Shown here: positions 34,460-43,651 of the stretch, piece after piece
Numbering within the stretch: the first letter of the stretch is position 1
Layout of the letters: every line of letters starts with the position of its first letter
Assembly (NCBI GenBank): GCA_937873515.1
Contig: CALMYB010000010.1
Coordinates: 372,001 to 436,000, forward strand
DNA: 64,000 nt
Reading direction: 5' to 3'
DNA from: an uncultured Acidobacteriota bacterium
Lineage (GTDB): Bacteria > Acidobacteriota > Blastocatellia > Pyrinomonadales > Pyrinomonadaceae
Notes under the pieces: generated by a model
What the model was told of the DNA's origin: nothing
The model's database searches: none
Seen by the model: the letters and a program-made list of their open reading frames with translations, nothing else
Position numbers and translations under genes: made by a program

Positions 34460-36997
34460 ATGGATTCATTACTCGAACGAGATCAAATAAATATCGACGA
34501 TGAAATGCGTCGGTCGTACCTCGACTACGCGATGAGCGTCATTATCGGGCGTGCCCTTCCTGACGCACGTGACGGCCTGAAACCGGTTCATCGCCGCGTC
34601 CTATGGGCGATGCACGAACTCGGCAACACGTTCAACAAGCCGTATAAAAAATCCGCACGTGTGGTCGGCGACACGATCGGTAAATACCATCCGCATGGCG
34701 ACACGGCCGTTTACGATGCGGTCGTCCGCCTCGCACAGGACTTTTCGCTGCGTTACCCGCTTGTTGACGGCCAGGGCAACTTCGGCTCGATCGACGGAGA
34801 CAATCCGGCGGCAATGCGATACACGGAAGTTCGCCTTGCGAAGATCTCGAACGAAGTTCTCGCGGATATTGAGAAAGAAACGGTCGATTTCACGCCGAAC
34901 TACGACGACAGTCTCAGCGAGCCAAAGGTTTTGCCGACGCGTATCCCTAACCTGCTTGTTAACGGATCCGAGGGCATTGCGGTCGGTATGGCGACGAAGA
35001 TCCCGCCGCACAATCTCACAGAGATCATCACGGCAACGATCGAACTTGTAAGAGATCCCCAAGTTTCGCTTGACGACCTCATCAAACTCGTTCCCGGTCC
35101 CGACTTCCCCACCGCAGGCTTTATCTACGGCCGTGAAGGCATTGAGAGTGCATACAGGACAGGCCGCGGCGTTATCCAGATGCGTGCGAAGGCCGTTGTC
35201 GATGAGATCGGACGCGGCGACCGTGTCCGCAGTGCCGTCGTCGTCACGGAGATACCGTATCAGGTAAACAAAGCCCGGCTGATCGAGAAGATCGCGGAAC
35301 TCGTACAAGAAAAACGTCTCGACGGCATTTCCGAGATCCGCGACGAATCCAACCGCGAAGGAATGCGGATCGTCATCGAACTCAAACGCGATTCTATCCC
35401 GCAGGTCGTTCTTAATAAGCTCTACAAGCTGACGCCGATGCAGTCGTCATTCGGCATCATCAATATCGCGATCCTCGACGGCCAACCTAAGCTGCTGAAT
35501 CTAAAGCAGATGCTTGAGGCTTTCGTCGATTTTCGCCGTGAGGTCGTTCGCCGACGCACCGAATTCGACCTTCGCAAGGCTCAGGCACGAGCACACATTT
35601 TGGAGGGGTTGAATAAGGCGATCGATGCTCTCGATCACATCATCCCGCTAATCCGCAACGCCCGCTCGGTCGATGAAGCGAGGACTTGGCTTACTGCCAA
35701 CTTCGGTACCCTCGACGAAGTCAAGAAATGGCGGGGCATCACAGGAAATAAGACGGAGGACGCGTTCCTCAAAGACCTGCGAAAGGTGATTGCGAGCCTT
35801 GAATTTACGGAAATTCAAGCTCAGGCCATCCTTGATCTGCAGCTTCGCAGACTGTCGGCCCTCGAACGCCAGAAGATCCTCGACGAATACGCCGAGATCA
35901 TCAAGTATATGGCGGAACTTGAGAACATCCTCGCCAACGACAGCGTCCTTCGCCAGGTCGTGATCGATGAGCTCGATGAAGTAAAGCGCCTTTATGGCGA
36001 CGAACGAAGAACCGTGATAATCGATGCCGGCGTCGAACTCCGCATCGAGGATCTGATCGCCGACGAAGAGGTCGCAATTACGGTCACCAACGCAGGCTAC
36101 ATCAAGCGAACGCCCGTTTCGACGTATTCCCGTCAGGGACGCGGCGGAAAAGGCCGGCTCGGCGCAACGGCAAAGAATGAAGATTTCGTGGAGCATCTGT
36201 TCACGGCTTCTACACACGATGCCCTGATGATCTTCACCGACGACGGGCAGGTCTTTAAGATCAAGGTCCACGAAATACCGGAAGCTGCTGCCGCCGCCCG
36301 AGGAAAGGCCGTCGTCAATCTCGTACAACTCTCTTCGGAGAAGAAACTCGTCGCCACGATGGCTGTACGGGATTTCAACGAGCAGATCTTTTTAACGATG
36401 GTTACAAAGAACGGCATCATCAAGAAGAGTTCTCTCTCCGATTATCAGAACATTCGCGCGCAAGGCATCAATGCGATAAACATCGATCCCGGCGATGAGC
36501 TCCTCGAGGTCATTCGCACGGACGGCAACTCCCAGATCTTCGTTGCAACGCACGACGGAATGGCAGTTCGCTTCAATGAATCCGACGTTCGTCCAACGGG
36601 CCGTGCGACCCGCGGCGTCAAGGGCGTGAACCTCAGGAAGGATGACTATGTCGTTTCGGTCTGTGCCGTCTCGAAAGAGGGTACGGAAAAGATACTGACC
36701 ATCTCTGAGAACGGCTTCGGCAAGCAGACGCAGGTGGACAGCTATCGGCTAACAAAACGCGGCGGCGTGGGCGTCATCAATATGAAAACGACCGAACGCA
36801 CGGGCAAGGTCGTCGCTGCGTTCCCTGTCAGGGACGATAGCGAAATAATGATCATCACGCAGCAGGCGAAACTCATCCGGCTTGGTGTCGATCATATCCG
36901 CGAGACCGGACGTTCGGCCCAAGGCGTGACCCTTATAAAAACGGGCGACGATGACCGCGTGACTTCGGTCTCACTCCTTGCCGCTGACGAAGAATAG
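34460..36997 (+). CDS. gyrA: DNA gyrase subunit A
   Basis: An 845-residue type IIA topoisomerase subunit. The catalytic Tyr is Y121 ([10 protein letters not shown]). The quinolone region reads [14 protein letters not shown], with T82 at the E. coli S83 position and D86 at D87. The C-terminal beta-pinwheel includes the gyrase box [10 protein letters not shown], which distinguishes GyrA from ParC, with further blades ([20 protein letters not shown]). It introduces negative supercoils with GyrB, which is not in this window. A terminator follows directly. Confidence 0.97.
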   Translation: MDSLLERDQINIDDEMRRSYLDYAMSVIIGRALPDARDGLKPVHRRVLWAMHELGNTFNKPYKKSARVVGDTIGKYHPHGDTAVYDAVVRLAQDFSLRYPLVDGQGNFGSIDGDNPAAMRYTEVRLAKISNEVLADIEKETVDFTPNYDDSLSEPKVLPTRIPNLLVNGSEGIAVGMATKIPPHNLTEIITATIELVRDPQVSLDDLIKLVPGPDFPTAGFIYGREGIESAYRTGRGVIQMRAKAVVDEIGRGDRVRSAVVVTEIPYQVNKARLIEKIAELVQEKRLDGISEIRDESNREGMRIVIELKRDSIPQVVLNKLYKLTPMQSSFGIINIAILDGQPKLLNLKQMLEAFVDFRREVVRRRTEFDLRKAQARAHILEGLNKAIDALDHIIPLIRNARSVDEARTWLTANFGTLDEVKKWRGITGNKTEDAFLKDLRKVIASLEFTEIQAQAILDLQLRRLSALERQKILDEYAEIIKYMAELENILANDSVLRQVVIDELDEVKRLYGDERRTVIIDAGVELRIEDLIADEEVAITVTNAGYIKRTPVSTYSRQGRGGKGRLGATAKNEDFVEHLFTASTHDALMIFTDDGQVFKIKVHEIPEAAAAARGKAVVNLVQLSSEKKLVATMAVRDFNEQIFLTMVTKNGIIKKSSLSDYQNIRAQGINAINIDPGDELLEVIRTDGNSQIFVATHDGMAVRFNESDVRPTGRATRGVKGVNLRKDDYVVSVCAVSKEGTEKILTISENGFGKQTQVDSYRLTKRGGVGVINMKTTERTGKVVAAFPVRDDSEIMIITQQAKLIRLGVDHIRETGRSAQGVTLIKTGDDDRVTSVSLLAADEE

Positions 36998-37020
36998 GAA
37001 GCGGTAGAAGCAGTAAAAAG

Positions 37021-37051
37021 GGCCGTCCGGAAAGTGGACGGCCTTTTTTTT
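37021..37051 (+). terminator. Rho-independent terminator after gyrA
   Basis: GGCCGTCC (37021-37028) pairs with GGACGGCC (37036-37043), followed by eight T. Confidence 0.95.
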
Positions 37052-37072
37052 CCGGTCATGAATTCTTGATCC

Positions 37073-38227
37073 TTAATTTGGGGTCCAGTTCTCCCAGTTT
37101 TGATCAGCAAGCTCGAACTGCCGTCGAAGTTCGGAACGCATCTCCAGTACATCTTGTTCCGTGACCGGCGCCGGTTGACGCTGAGCCTGCTGTCCTCCCT
37201 GCTGCGGCCTTGGAGGCCGAGCACCACGAGCTTCACGGATCATCTCAGCGGTAACCGTCGCTCTGTTGTTCCAGATCTGCGCCGCCGTGCCGACCGCAAA
37301 AAGAGCTCCGCCGAAACCGAGATCACATCGATATGCACCGGCGGCTCTCTCCCAGCGCATCGTACCCGAATTTGTAAGATGAACGGCCAAGCGTCGCGTC
37401 ATGCTAACGTTGGCATCGTTCCAATTCTGCAGGTGCGGACGATCACCGATTGGCCCGCGGAATGCCCCAACCGCCGGGCTCGTGCCGACCGTCCGAAGAG
37501 TATCCCAGAATTTCAATGCTTCGGTAACAAGGGTCTGCCCCGGATCCAATTGATGGAGCCACGAATCCTCATTCTCGACGACAGTGCCGTTCGTTCTAAG
37601 CCAGCGAAGCCCTGCAAATCCAAGATCCACCGCCATCCCAAAATTATGGTTGCTCTCTCCCGGGCCGGCATTTGTAACGCCGCGGCCACTGGTCAGAAGG
37701 TCATATTGAGTTTGGAAATCCCTTCGGTCGCCCTGCCTACAAACACCGATGGCTATGCCGTGCAATGCGTGCATTTGCGTTATGCAGTTAATGACCCGCA
37801 GGCGAAACTCCTGGGTGAATGTCATCGCATTCGCTGCTGTTATATTTCCCTGCTTCTGATTCTCGGTCGCCGCCACATAGACGGTCTTTCCGCCGAACAG
37901 AACGCGCATGTCAGTGAAGGCCCGATCGACCTTCTCAAGCATCTTCGTCCAAGTTGCGTCACCAGGCCGAACAAGGCCGGGAGTCGCTCCCGGATTCGCC
38001 ACTGATTGTTGAGTAACTTCGTTCACGAATACGTGCTCGTTCTGAAAAGCCCGGATCGCGTTCTTCGTATTATTTCCAGCATCACCGTCAATTACAGTGA
38101 GGTACGGCCCCGCCGGACGTCCTTGAGCTGCCGCCCTGGTGGTCTTCACCAAAATGGCCTGAACCAGAGCGGAATCGCTGCGTTCGTTTGTGCCGCCGTC
38201 GCCGACCGAGTTTCGAATTACCTGCAT
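37073..38227 (-). CDS. Endolysin-like peptidase: peptidoglycan-binding domain plus M15 (VanY-type)
   Basis: A 384-residue protein. Residues about 15-100 resemble a peptidoglycan-binding helical domain (LTVIDGDAGNNTKNAIRAFQNEH). The middle has an M15-type zinc site: H194 and D201 in SNHNFGMAVDLGF and H265 in GDRPHLQN, which fits L-Ala-D-Glu or D-Ala-D-Ala peptidases. No signal peptide is visible: the N-terminus MQVIRNSVGDGG is polar. This resembles phage endolysins or contractile injection-system lysins. The C-terminus is Pro/Gln-rich. The next gene upstream at 38249 encodes a secreted protein 21 bp away. Confidence 0.72.
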   Translation of the reverse strand: MQVIRNSVGDGGTNERSDSALVQAILVKTTRAAAQGRPAGPYLTVIDGDAGNNTKNAIRAFQNEHVFVNEVTQQSVANPGATPGLVRPGDATWTKMLEKVDRAFTDMRVLFGGKTVYVAATENQKQGNITAANAMTFTQEFRLRVINCITQMHALHGIAIGVCRQGDRRDFQTQYDLLTSGRGVTNAGPGESNHNFGMAVDLGFAGLRWLRTNGTVVENEDSWLHQLDPGQTLVTEALKFWDTLRTVGTSPAVGAFRGPIGDRPHLQNWNDANVSMTRRLAVHLTNSGTMRWERAAGAYRCDLGFGGALFAVGTAAQIWNNRATVTAEMIREARGARPPRPQQGGQQAQRQPAPVTEQDVLEMRSELRRQFELADQNWENWTPN

Positions 38228-38248
38228 CGCCTTTCTCCTTCGAGTTGT

Positions 38249-38758
38249 CTACTCGTAACACGTGAACGGTAATACCTTATTCATTGAGGACGCGGCCGCC
38301 GCTCCGCTTAAAGTTGCCTTCAACAAGATCGTTCGGCAACCGGTTCGCTGCAGCCAAAAGCCCACATACGTGGTGCCGTTCGCATCTGCCGGGCCCAGAT
38401 CACTTAACGCATCGAGGATGACCTTCGGTTTTTGTTTTTGGGGATTCGCCGAAAATGGGGCTGAACCGCTTTCCGTCGCAACGAGTCGGAGCTTGGCGTT
38501 CGTCGGGATCGGCGAGCCTTTACCGAATTCGACCTTTACGATCACGAACGTCGAAACGGATGCATTCCTGCCGGTTGGCATGTTGCCGAGTTCAGGCGAG
38601 GCGGCGCCAAGAAGGTTCTCCGATAGAGTTCCCGTGCGACTCTCAAAAGCTCTAGCCTGGATCTCCGTGATCTTTGCCGGAACTTGCGCTTGGCCGTAGC
38701 CTGCGAGGCAGAAGTAAAGGGCGACAACAGCGAACAAGGCAGAAAAACGTAGCATCAT
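38249..38758 (-). CDS. Secreted protein, unknown
   Basis: A 169-residue protein with a signal peptide (LRFSALFAVVALYFCLAGYGQAQ). The mature part is a beta-rich domain with two or three Cys near the end (TGCRTILLKATLSG, LPFTCYE) that might form a disulfide. It is not a recognised family. It lies 21 bp upstream of the M15 peptidase gene on the same strand and may be its partner. Confidence 0.6.
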   Translation of the reverse strand: MMLRFSALFAVVALYFCLAGYGQAQVPAKITEIQARAFESRTGTLSENLLGAASPELGNMPTGRNASVSTFVIVKVEFGKGSPIPTNAKLRLVATESGSAPFSANPQKQKPKVILDALSDLGPADANGTTYVGFWLQRTGCRTILLKATLSGAAAASSMNKVLPFTCYE

Positions 38759-38828
38759 TCCTACTCCTTCGAATCAAGTCACCGGGGATAAAAAGAGGCT
38801 ATCGTAACTGTAAGGACGAAGTCAATAT

Positions 38829-39869
38829 CTAGTCAAAAAGTGCAGGTGTGTTGGACCGTCCGAGCAAACTGTCAAGCCCGAAATGCTCGAATGCACGACG
38901 CGTAGCGACCCGTCCGCGTGGCGTACGGTCAAGGAAGCCGATCTGGAGCAGATATGGCTCGATGATCTCTTCGATCGAATCTTTCTCTTCGTGGATCGCC
39001 GCGGAGAGCGTACTCAACCCAACCGGGCCGCCGTCGAATTTCTCAATGATAGTTCGAAGCAGTTTCGCGTCCATCTCATCGAGTCCGAATGAATCAACTT
39101 CCATTCGGTTCAGGGCGTCGTTCGCAACGTGTTCGGTCACAACGCCTTCGTGCTCGACCTCCGCGAAATCGCGAACGCGACGCAGAAGGCGGTTCACGAT
39201 GCGCGGTGTTCCGCGACTCCGTCGTGCGATCTCGTGGGAGCCTTTCGCATCGACCTTTACGCCGAGAATGTCGGCCGAACGGTTCACGATCTTATTCAGA
39301 TCTTCGACGCCGTAGAAATCCAGGTTGAAGATGATGCCGAAACGCCCACGCAGCGGAGCCGTGATCATTCCGGGCCTTGTAGTTGCGCCCACAAGAGTGA
39401 ATTTCGGCAGATCAAGCTTTATCGAACGTGCCGCCGGCCCTTGCCCGATCATGATGTCGAGGCTGTAATCTTCCATCGCCGGATAAAGGATCTCTTCGAT
39501 CGCGGGGTTCAGCCGATGTATCTCGTCGATAAAGAGAACGTCGCCTTCTTCGAGGCCGGTCAGGATCGCCGCGAGATCGCCCGCCTTTTCGATCACGGGG
39601 CCCGACGTCGCTTTGAGAGTCGCACCCATTTCGTTTGCAACGATATGTGAAAGCGTGGTCTTACCAAGTCCCGGAGGGCCTGTGAGCAAGATGTGATCGA
39701 GAGCCTCGCGGCGCCTCAACGCCGCCTTCATAAAGACGCGAAGGTTCTCCTTCGCCTTCGGCTGCCCGATGTAATCGTTCAGCTTTACAGGCCGAAGCGT
39801 CGCCTCGAACTTCACATCTTCGAGAGACAAGTCCTCGTTCCTGATATCGATCGCCGCCGTATTCGCCAT
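38829..39869 (-). CDS. ruvB: Holliday junction branch migration ATPase RuvB
   Basis: A 346-residue AAA+ motor, started at ATG 39869 ([15 protein letters not shown]). The usual N-terminal [15 protein letters not shown], Walker [10 protein letters not shown], Walker [27 protein letters not shown] (sensor and RuvA contact) and a C-terminal winged helix ([17 protein letters not shown]) are present. The frame continues 153 bp upstream without coding character and crosses a 26-bp palindrome. Works with RuvA (40829) and RuvC (not seen). Confidence 0.96.
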   Translation of the reverse strand: MANTAAIDIRNEDLSLEDVKFEATLRPVKLNDYIGQPKAKENLRVFMKAALRRREALDHILLTGPPGLGKTTLSHIVANEMGATLKATSGPVIEKAGDLAAILTGLEEGDVLFIDEIHRLNPAIEEILYPAMEDYSLDIMIGQGPAARSIKLDLPKFTLVGATTRPGMITAPLRGRFGIIFNLDFYGVEDLNKIVNRSADILGVKVDAKGSHEIARRSRGTPRIVNRLLRRVRDFAEVEHEGVVTEHVANDALNRMEVDSFGLDEMDAKLLRTIIEKFDGGPVGLSTLSAAIHEEKDSIEEIIEPYLLQIGFLDRTPRGRVATRRAFEHFGLDSLLGRSNTPALFD

Positions 39870-39921
39870 TACGGTGTATTCTAGCGCAATACCCGGCCGC
39901 GGAGCGTCTATTGCGAACTCC

Positions 39922-39947
39922 CATTCGCAATTCGCGAATTGCGAATG
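39922..39947. repeat. Perfect 26-bp palindrome upstream of ruvB
   Basis: CATTCGCAATTCG followed by its exact reverse complement CGAATTGCGAATG. It is 53 bp before the ruvB ATG. A candidate operator (or a cruciform/REP-like unit). Confidence 0.8.
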
Positions 39948-40029
39948 CAAACAAAATATCGTTGTTTTGTGCCGTCTATTAACGACACCAAAAAAAATGA
40001 GACTATTTTGAGACGATCGCAAAAACCTC

Positions 40030-40890
40030 TCATTTTAATATCAGCCCCGCATTAAAGAGTGAAAAGATATCCATCGAAAATGCGACCGAGCAATGCAGGA
40101 CGAGGCCGAGCCAGATGGTGCCGTTCCGGTAAGAGATCCAGCCGAGGAAAAGGCCGGCGAATATGGCGGCAAATGCCTCCGGCATCGGCTTTTGGAAATG
40201 GATCATCGTGTAAGGCACCGTCATCGCGAGGATCGAGTACGCCCCGAGCGTCGGTTTGAGGCTGTGCACGAGAAAGCCGCGGAAAAAGAATTCGAGCCCG
40301 AAGAACTGTAAGAAATATATCAATTCCCACACAAGTAGCGTCATCGAGAGATATGGCGTTCCGTCAAACACCTTTAGAAATGGATATTTAGCTGCAAAAC
40401 CTGGCGTCAGCGACATCAGATACGTGACCGGAAGCATCACCGCAAGGCAGAACGCGAGCAGTTTCAGAAAGCCGGGTTCCAGGTTTAACGCAAGCCCGAT
40501 CTCGCGAAGCGGCCGCTTCTGCACGAACTTCACCCAGACGGCGGGAACGGCAAAGTAAAAAAAGACGGAGACAAAGACCCACCACGAAAGATTTGCAAGG
40601 TTCGAGTGTTCCGAATGAACGGCCGACCGTCCCATCTCCGCGAACGGCGTCCCTAGCGTAAGCCATTCAAGGATGTTCGGTTCCTTTAGGAAGTTGATCG
40701 CGGTCAGGCCGGCCGCAGCATAAATTAGAGCAAACAGTACGCGCTTATCGAGCGACGCGAGGTCACCACGAAACCTCGCGGCGATACCGCTGATCGCCGT
40801 CTCTTCCGTGTTCTCGTTGTGCTCGGGATTATTTTGCAAGAAGCTGAAGAGCTCGACGCAGGAGCTTTTGGACGGTAGGCTCGGCCACAT
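40030..40890 (-). CDS. CPBP family intramembrane metalloprotease
   Basis: A 286-residue membrane protein with about seven hydrophobic segments. The CPBP/Abi motifs are visible: LEFFFRGF for the first (the first Glu of EExxxR is Leu), TMIHFQKP for the FxxxH motif and GLVLHCSV for the last His. CPBP proteins are Rce1-like proteases. The start is uncertain: the first ATG (40890) overlaps ruvA by 62 bp, and a TTG at about 40842 within the frame is an alternative. It separates ruvB from ruvA. Confidence 0.78.
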   Translation of the reverse strand: MWPSLPSKSSCVELFSFLQNNPEHNENTEETAISGIAARFRGDLASLDKRVLFALIYAAAGLTAINFLKEPNILEWLTLGTPFAEMGRSAVHSEHSNLANLSWWVFVSVFFYFAVPAVWVKFVQKRPLREIGLALNLEPGFLKLLAFCLAVMLPVTYLMSLTPGFAAKYPFLKVFDGTPYLSMTLLVWELIYFLQFFGLEFFFRGFLVHSLKPTLGAYSILAMTVPYTMIHFQKPMPEAFAAIFAGLFLGWISYRNGTIWLGLVLHCSVAFSMDIFSLFNAGLILK

Positions 40891-41437
40891 CTGACCTTGC
40901 CGCTGAAAGAGCCTTTTCCGCGACCGCGCGTTGATATCCGAGATTGATCAGAGCCGAGAGCGCATCATCGAAATGTTCGTTGCCGATGGCGATGCTTGAA
41001 GAACTTGGCTCCGAACCGCTTTTTGCCAAGGCCAGCTCGCCGACCTTGTCCCTGAGGTCGATAACGAGTCTCTCGGCAGTCTTTCGGCCGATCCCAGGTA
41101 TCGAGGTCAAACGTGCAAGGTCGTTGCCTTTAACGGCCATTGCAAGCTCATCTACGCCTATCCCTGACAGTACGGTGATACCAAGTTTCGGGCCGATTCC
41201 TTGAACCGAGATGACCTTTAGGTAGAGATCACGCTCTCGCGACGAACTAAACCCAAAAAGCTGTATGGCGTCCTCGCGAACGTGTGTGTATATGCGCAAG
41301 GTCACGTCCTCGCCCTCCTCGCCAAGTTCGTAGAACGTCGAAAGCGGGATGTTCACCTCATAGCCGACGCCCGCAACGTCAACGATGACGTGAGTTGCGT
41401 TCTTCTCCAATAGTTTTCCCGAAAGGTGTGCGATCAT
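40829..41437 (-). CDS. ruvA: Holliday junction RuvA
   Basis: A 202-residue protein. OB-fold N-terminal domain (MIAHLSGKLLEKNATHVIVDVAGVGYEVNIP), two HhH motifs (VQGIGPKLGITVLSG and IPGIGRKTAERLVIDL) and the C-terminal RuvB-binding helices. It forms tetramers on four-way junctions. The ruvA-CPBP-ruvB order on one strand suggests a single transcript. Confidence 0.95.
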   Translation of the reverse strand: MIAHLSGKLLEKNATHVIVDVAGVGYEVNIPLSTFYELGEEGEDVTLRIYTHVREDAIQLFGFSSSRERDLYLKVISVQGIGPKLGITVLSGIGVDELAMAVKGNDLARLTSIPGIGRKTAERLVIDLRDKVGELALAKSGSEPSSSSIAIGNEHFDDALSALINLGYQRAVAEKALSAARSDVAEPTVQKLLRRALQLLAK

Positions 41438-41594
41438 CGAGATTTACTTTAACGTGTGCCGCTAAAAAAGGCGAAACATCCCGCAGGCACCGAATCTTGC
41501 GTCTTCGGCATCAAAGGGCGTAGAATCAAACTTGACCGATAGTTCCGACCGCGAATTTTCCCGCGTACGGCTTGCTCTCCAGAGGTATTGAGAA

Positions 41595-41955
41595 ATGGAC
41601 GTTATGAATTTTGTAAAGCGTTTTGTGCCGTTCGTCGCTGCGTTCGCCGTTGGCATCTTCGTTGCGAGTTTCTTTGTCGATCTTCGCGGGCCGGAACGGC
41701 GGCCGCGGCCACTGCCGGCACAAGATGCGGGACTACGACCGCCTTCAGCGTGAGAATTATATGCTTCGCCGACAACTTGAACAGGACAGGTTCTCTATGC
41801 CTCAGCAAGGCGACCTTCCCGTCCCGCCGCCTCCTATGACGTTTGACCCGGCGACCGGTGAAAGATTCGACAGAGGAACCGGTATGGGAAACGGGACGGG
41901 AAATGGTCCCTCCTATCGACGTAACTTCCCAAGGCATCACCATGACAAAGATTAA
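41595..41955 (+). pseudogene. Frameshifted gene: membrane-anchored coiled-coil protein
   Basis: Two reading frames together make a sensible protein. Frame one starts at ATG 41595 with a membrane anchor (MDVMNFVKRFVPFVAAFAVGIF...) and stops at TGA 41751-41753. The +1 frame is open through the same region to 41955 and encodes GHCRHKMRDYDRLQRENYMLRRQLEQ (basic, coiled coil) and a Pro/Gly-rich tail. The switch would be near 41690, in a GC-rich run. It can be a one-base insertion, programmed +1 frameshifting, or an assembly error. If no shift occurs, the product is 52 residues. Confidence 0.55.
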
Positions 41956-42140
41956 CTGAGAACGGAGAGTTGAGAACGTTCCCTGTTCTCAACTCTCACC
42001 CTTTTAACTTATCCCTTTTCACTTTTCACTTACTTCGAATGCCCTAGCCGCCAAGCCCGCACGCATTCACCATTCACCATTAACCATTCACAATTTTCCC
42101 CAACTTCGTAACTCTGCAACTCTGTAACTCTGCAACTTAT
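41955..42140. repeat. Heptamer-type repeat tract with 13-bp hairpin, upstream of the microcompartment locus
   Basis: GAGAGTTGAGAAC (41965-41977) pairs perfectly with GTTCTCAACTCTC (41985-41997). Then follow TTTTCAC copies, ATTCACC copies (42065-42092) and AACTCTGC-type octamers (42108-42138). The hairpin is a possible terminator for the broken gene. Confidence 0.8.
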
Positions 42141-42169
42141 TGTGCTAGTCTGATTTCGCCCTAGAGATC

Positions 42170-42970
42170 ATGGACGAGACCACTGCCCGCAAACTCATTG
42201 TCGAGATCGGTAAGCTTCTTTACGACCGGAGCTACGTTGTGTCGTCGGATGGCAACGTCAGCTGCCGCTTGGACGAAAATACCGTGCTTGCGACGCCCAC
42301 GATGACGTGCAAAGGGCGAATGACCGAGGATTGCCTCGCCCTCACCGACATGGACGGCAAGCCGCTATCGGATAAGCGTGCATCAAGCGAGCTTGCGATG
42401 CATCTGCTGATCTACAAGATGCGGCCCGATATCAAGGCGGTCTGCCACGCCCATCCGCCGCACGGAACGGCGTTCGCGGTCGCGGGGCTCGCGATCGACG
42501 AACCGATCCTTTCCGAAGTGATCTTGACGCTCGGCTGTGTCCCGCTAACGGAATACGGCACACCTTCGACAAACGAATTGACCGAAGCGATGAAACCTTT
42601 TGTTGCGAATCACAATGCTCTTTTGATGGCGAATCACGGTGCGGTCGCTTACGGCGGCGACCTCTGGCAGGCGTTCGACAGGCTCGAAACTCTCGAGCAC
42701 ACGGCAAAGATCGCAATCCTCGCTCGCGCCCTCGGCGGCGCGAACGACCTCCCGCCCGACGCCATCGAAAAGCTCGTAAATATCCGCGAAAAGGCGGGTT
42801 ATCTCAAGGAGAACGCCCGCTGCCAGGCCTGCGGTTACCTTCATTCGGCGGGAATTCAGTGTGATTCACCGATTGTGGTACGTACCACATATGAAACAAA
42901 CGGAGCGCGGGTCTCGCTCACCCGTGACGAATTGATCGAACTTTTGAGTCAGGCCGTAAATTTAGGGTAA
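42170..42970 (+). CDS. Class II aldolase (L-fuculose-phosphate type), microcompartment-associated
   Basis: A 266-residue class II aldolase/adducin-fold enzyme. The zinc ligands are H93 and H95 (CHAHPPHG) and H156 (ANHGAV), and the catalytic Glu is E74 (ASSELAMH). Family members split L-fuculose-1-phosphate or L-rhamnulose-1-phosphate into DHAP and lactaldehyde. The last ~50 residues go beyond the ~215 residues of E. coli FucA: a CQACGYLH...C patch at 218-231 and an amphipathic end helix (SLTRDELIELLSQAV, 249-263) that resembles an encapsulation peptide. It is directly followed by shell protein genes, so lactaldehyde production inside a shell is inferred. Confidence 0.85.
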   Translation: MDETTARKLIVEIGKLLYDRSYVVSSDGNVSCRLDENTVLATPTMTCKGRMTEDCLALTDMDGKPLSDKRASSELAMHLLIYKMRPDIKAVCHAHPPHGTAFAVAGLAIDEPILSEVILTLGCVPLTEYGTPSTNELTEAMKPFVANHNALLMANHGAVAYGGDLWQAFDRLETLEHTAKIAILARALGGANDLPPDAIEKLVNIREKAGYLKENARCQACGYLHSAGIQCDSPIVVRTTYETNGARVSLTRDELIELLSQAVNLG

Positions 42971-43015
42971 TATACTTTTCAGTACTAAAGCTCGACTAAA
43001 AGAGGAACAAATCGA

Positions 43016-43294
43016 ATGCAAGAAGCATTAGGAATGGTGGAGACCAAAGGACTGGTCGCGATGATCGAGGCGGCAGATGCAATGGTAAAGGCGGCAAATG
43101 TTACGCTCGTAAGCTACGAGAAGATCGGTGCGGGCTTCGTAACGGCGATCGTCCGCGGCGATGTCGCGGCAGTAAAAGCTGCAACTGACGCCGGAGCCGC
43201 TGCGGCGCGACGCGTCGGCGAACTCGTCAGCGTCCACGTCATCCCGCGTCCGCACTCAAGCGTCGATGAAACGCTGCCGGTCGTGAAGAAATAG
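43016..43294 (+). CDS. BMC-H hexameric microcompartment shell protein
   Basis: A 92-residue single BMC domain: [57 protein letters not shown] is present in segments, with the typical pore stretch KIGAGF (usual form KIGSGL). It tiles the flat facets of polyhedral shells. A GAGG ribosome site precedes the ATG. The end [19 protein letters not shown] is the usual C-terminal tail. It is the only BMC-H gene here. Confidence 0.96.
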   Translation: MQEALGMVETKGLVAMIEAADAMVKAANVTLVSYEKIGAGFVTAIVRGDVAAVKAATDAGAAAARRVGELVSVHVIPRPHSSVDETLPVVKK

Positions 43295-43376
43295 TTCAAA
43301 GTTCAACGTTCAAGGTTCAAGGTTACTCCGGCGATCTTTACTTTGAACTTTGAACTTTGAACTTTGAACCTTGAAC
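43294..43376 (+). repeat. Inverted heptamer-repeat hairpin between BMC-H and first BMC-P
   Basis: Four copies of GTTCAAN (43294-43323) are followed by a 16-nt spacer and five copies of CTTTGAA/CCTTGAA (43340-43376), the reverse complement. The stem spans about 29-35 bp with few mismatches. It begins in the BMC-H stop codon and ends 5 bases before the BMC-P ATG, leaving no clear Shine-Dalgarno. Confidence 0.9.
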
Positions 43377-43381
43377 TACAC

Positions 43382-43651
43382 ATGATCATCGCACGCATTC
43401 TCGGCACTGTCGTTTCGACCCAAAAGGATGAACGCCTCGCGGGCAAGAAGCTGCTTATCGTAAAGCCGATCAACCTTGACGGCTCCGACCAGAGCGGTTA
43501 TCTCGTCTCTGTCGATACGGTCGGCGCCGGTTTTCACGAGAAAGTGATCGTCGTCGGCGGTTCATCCGCCCGAATGGCCGAGGGCAACAAGGATTGCCCT
43601 GTCGATTCCGCGATCATCGGCGTGATAGATAGTTTTGACTTTGTTAAGTAA
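43382..43651 (+). CDS. BMC-P pentameric vertex protein (EutN/CcmL family) 1
   Basis: An 89-residue EutN/CcmL protein that starts MIIARILGTVVSTQKDERLAGKKLLIVKPI (in pieces). The family's IARI.GTVVST and SAIIGVIDSFD end are present. These form pentamers closing shell vertices. I choose ATG 43382; an upstream TTG at 43364 is in the repeat. The stop overlaps the next start (TAATG), so coupling is likely. Confidence 0.95.
   Translation: MIIARILGTVVSTQKDERLAGKKLLIVKPINLDGSDQSGYLVSVDTVGAGFHEKVIVVGGSSARMAEGNKDCPVDSAIIGVIDSFDFVK

Noticed and set aside
34460..36997. gyrA quinolone-resistance mutation (T82)
   Set aside because: Thr is a natural residue at this position in several bacteria; nothing shows acquired resistance.
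43294..43376. CRISPR or tandem operator array
   Set aside because: The units are 7 bp without spacers and are arranged as an inverted pair.
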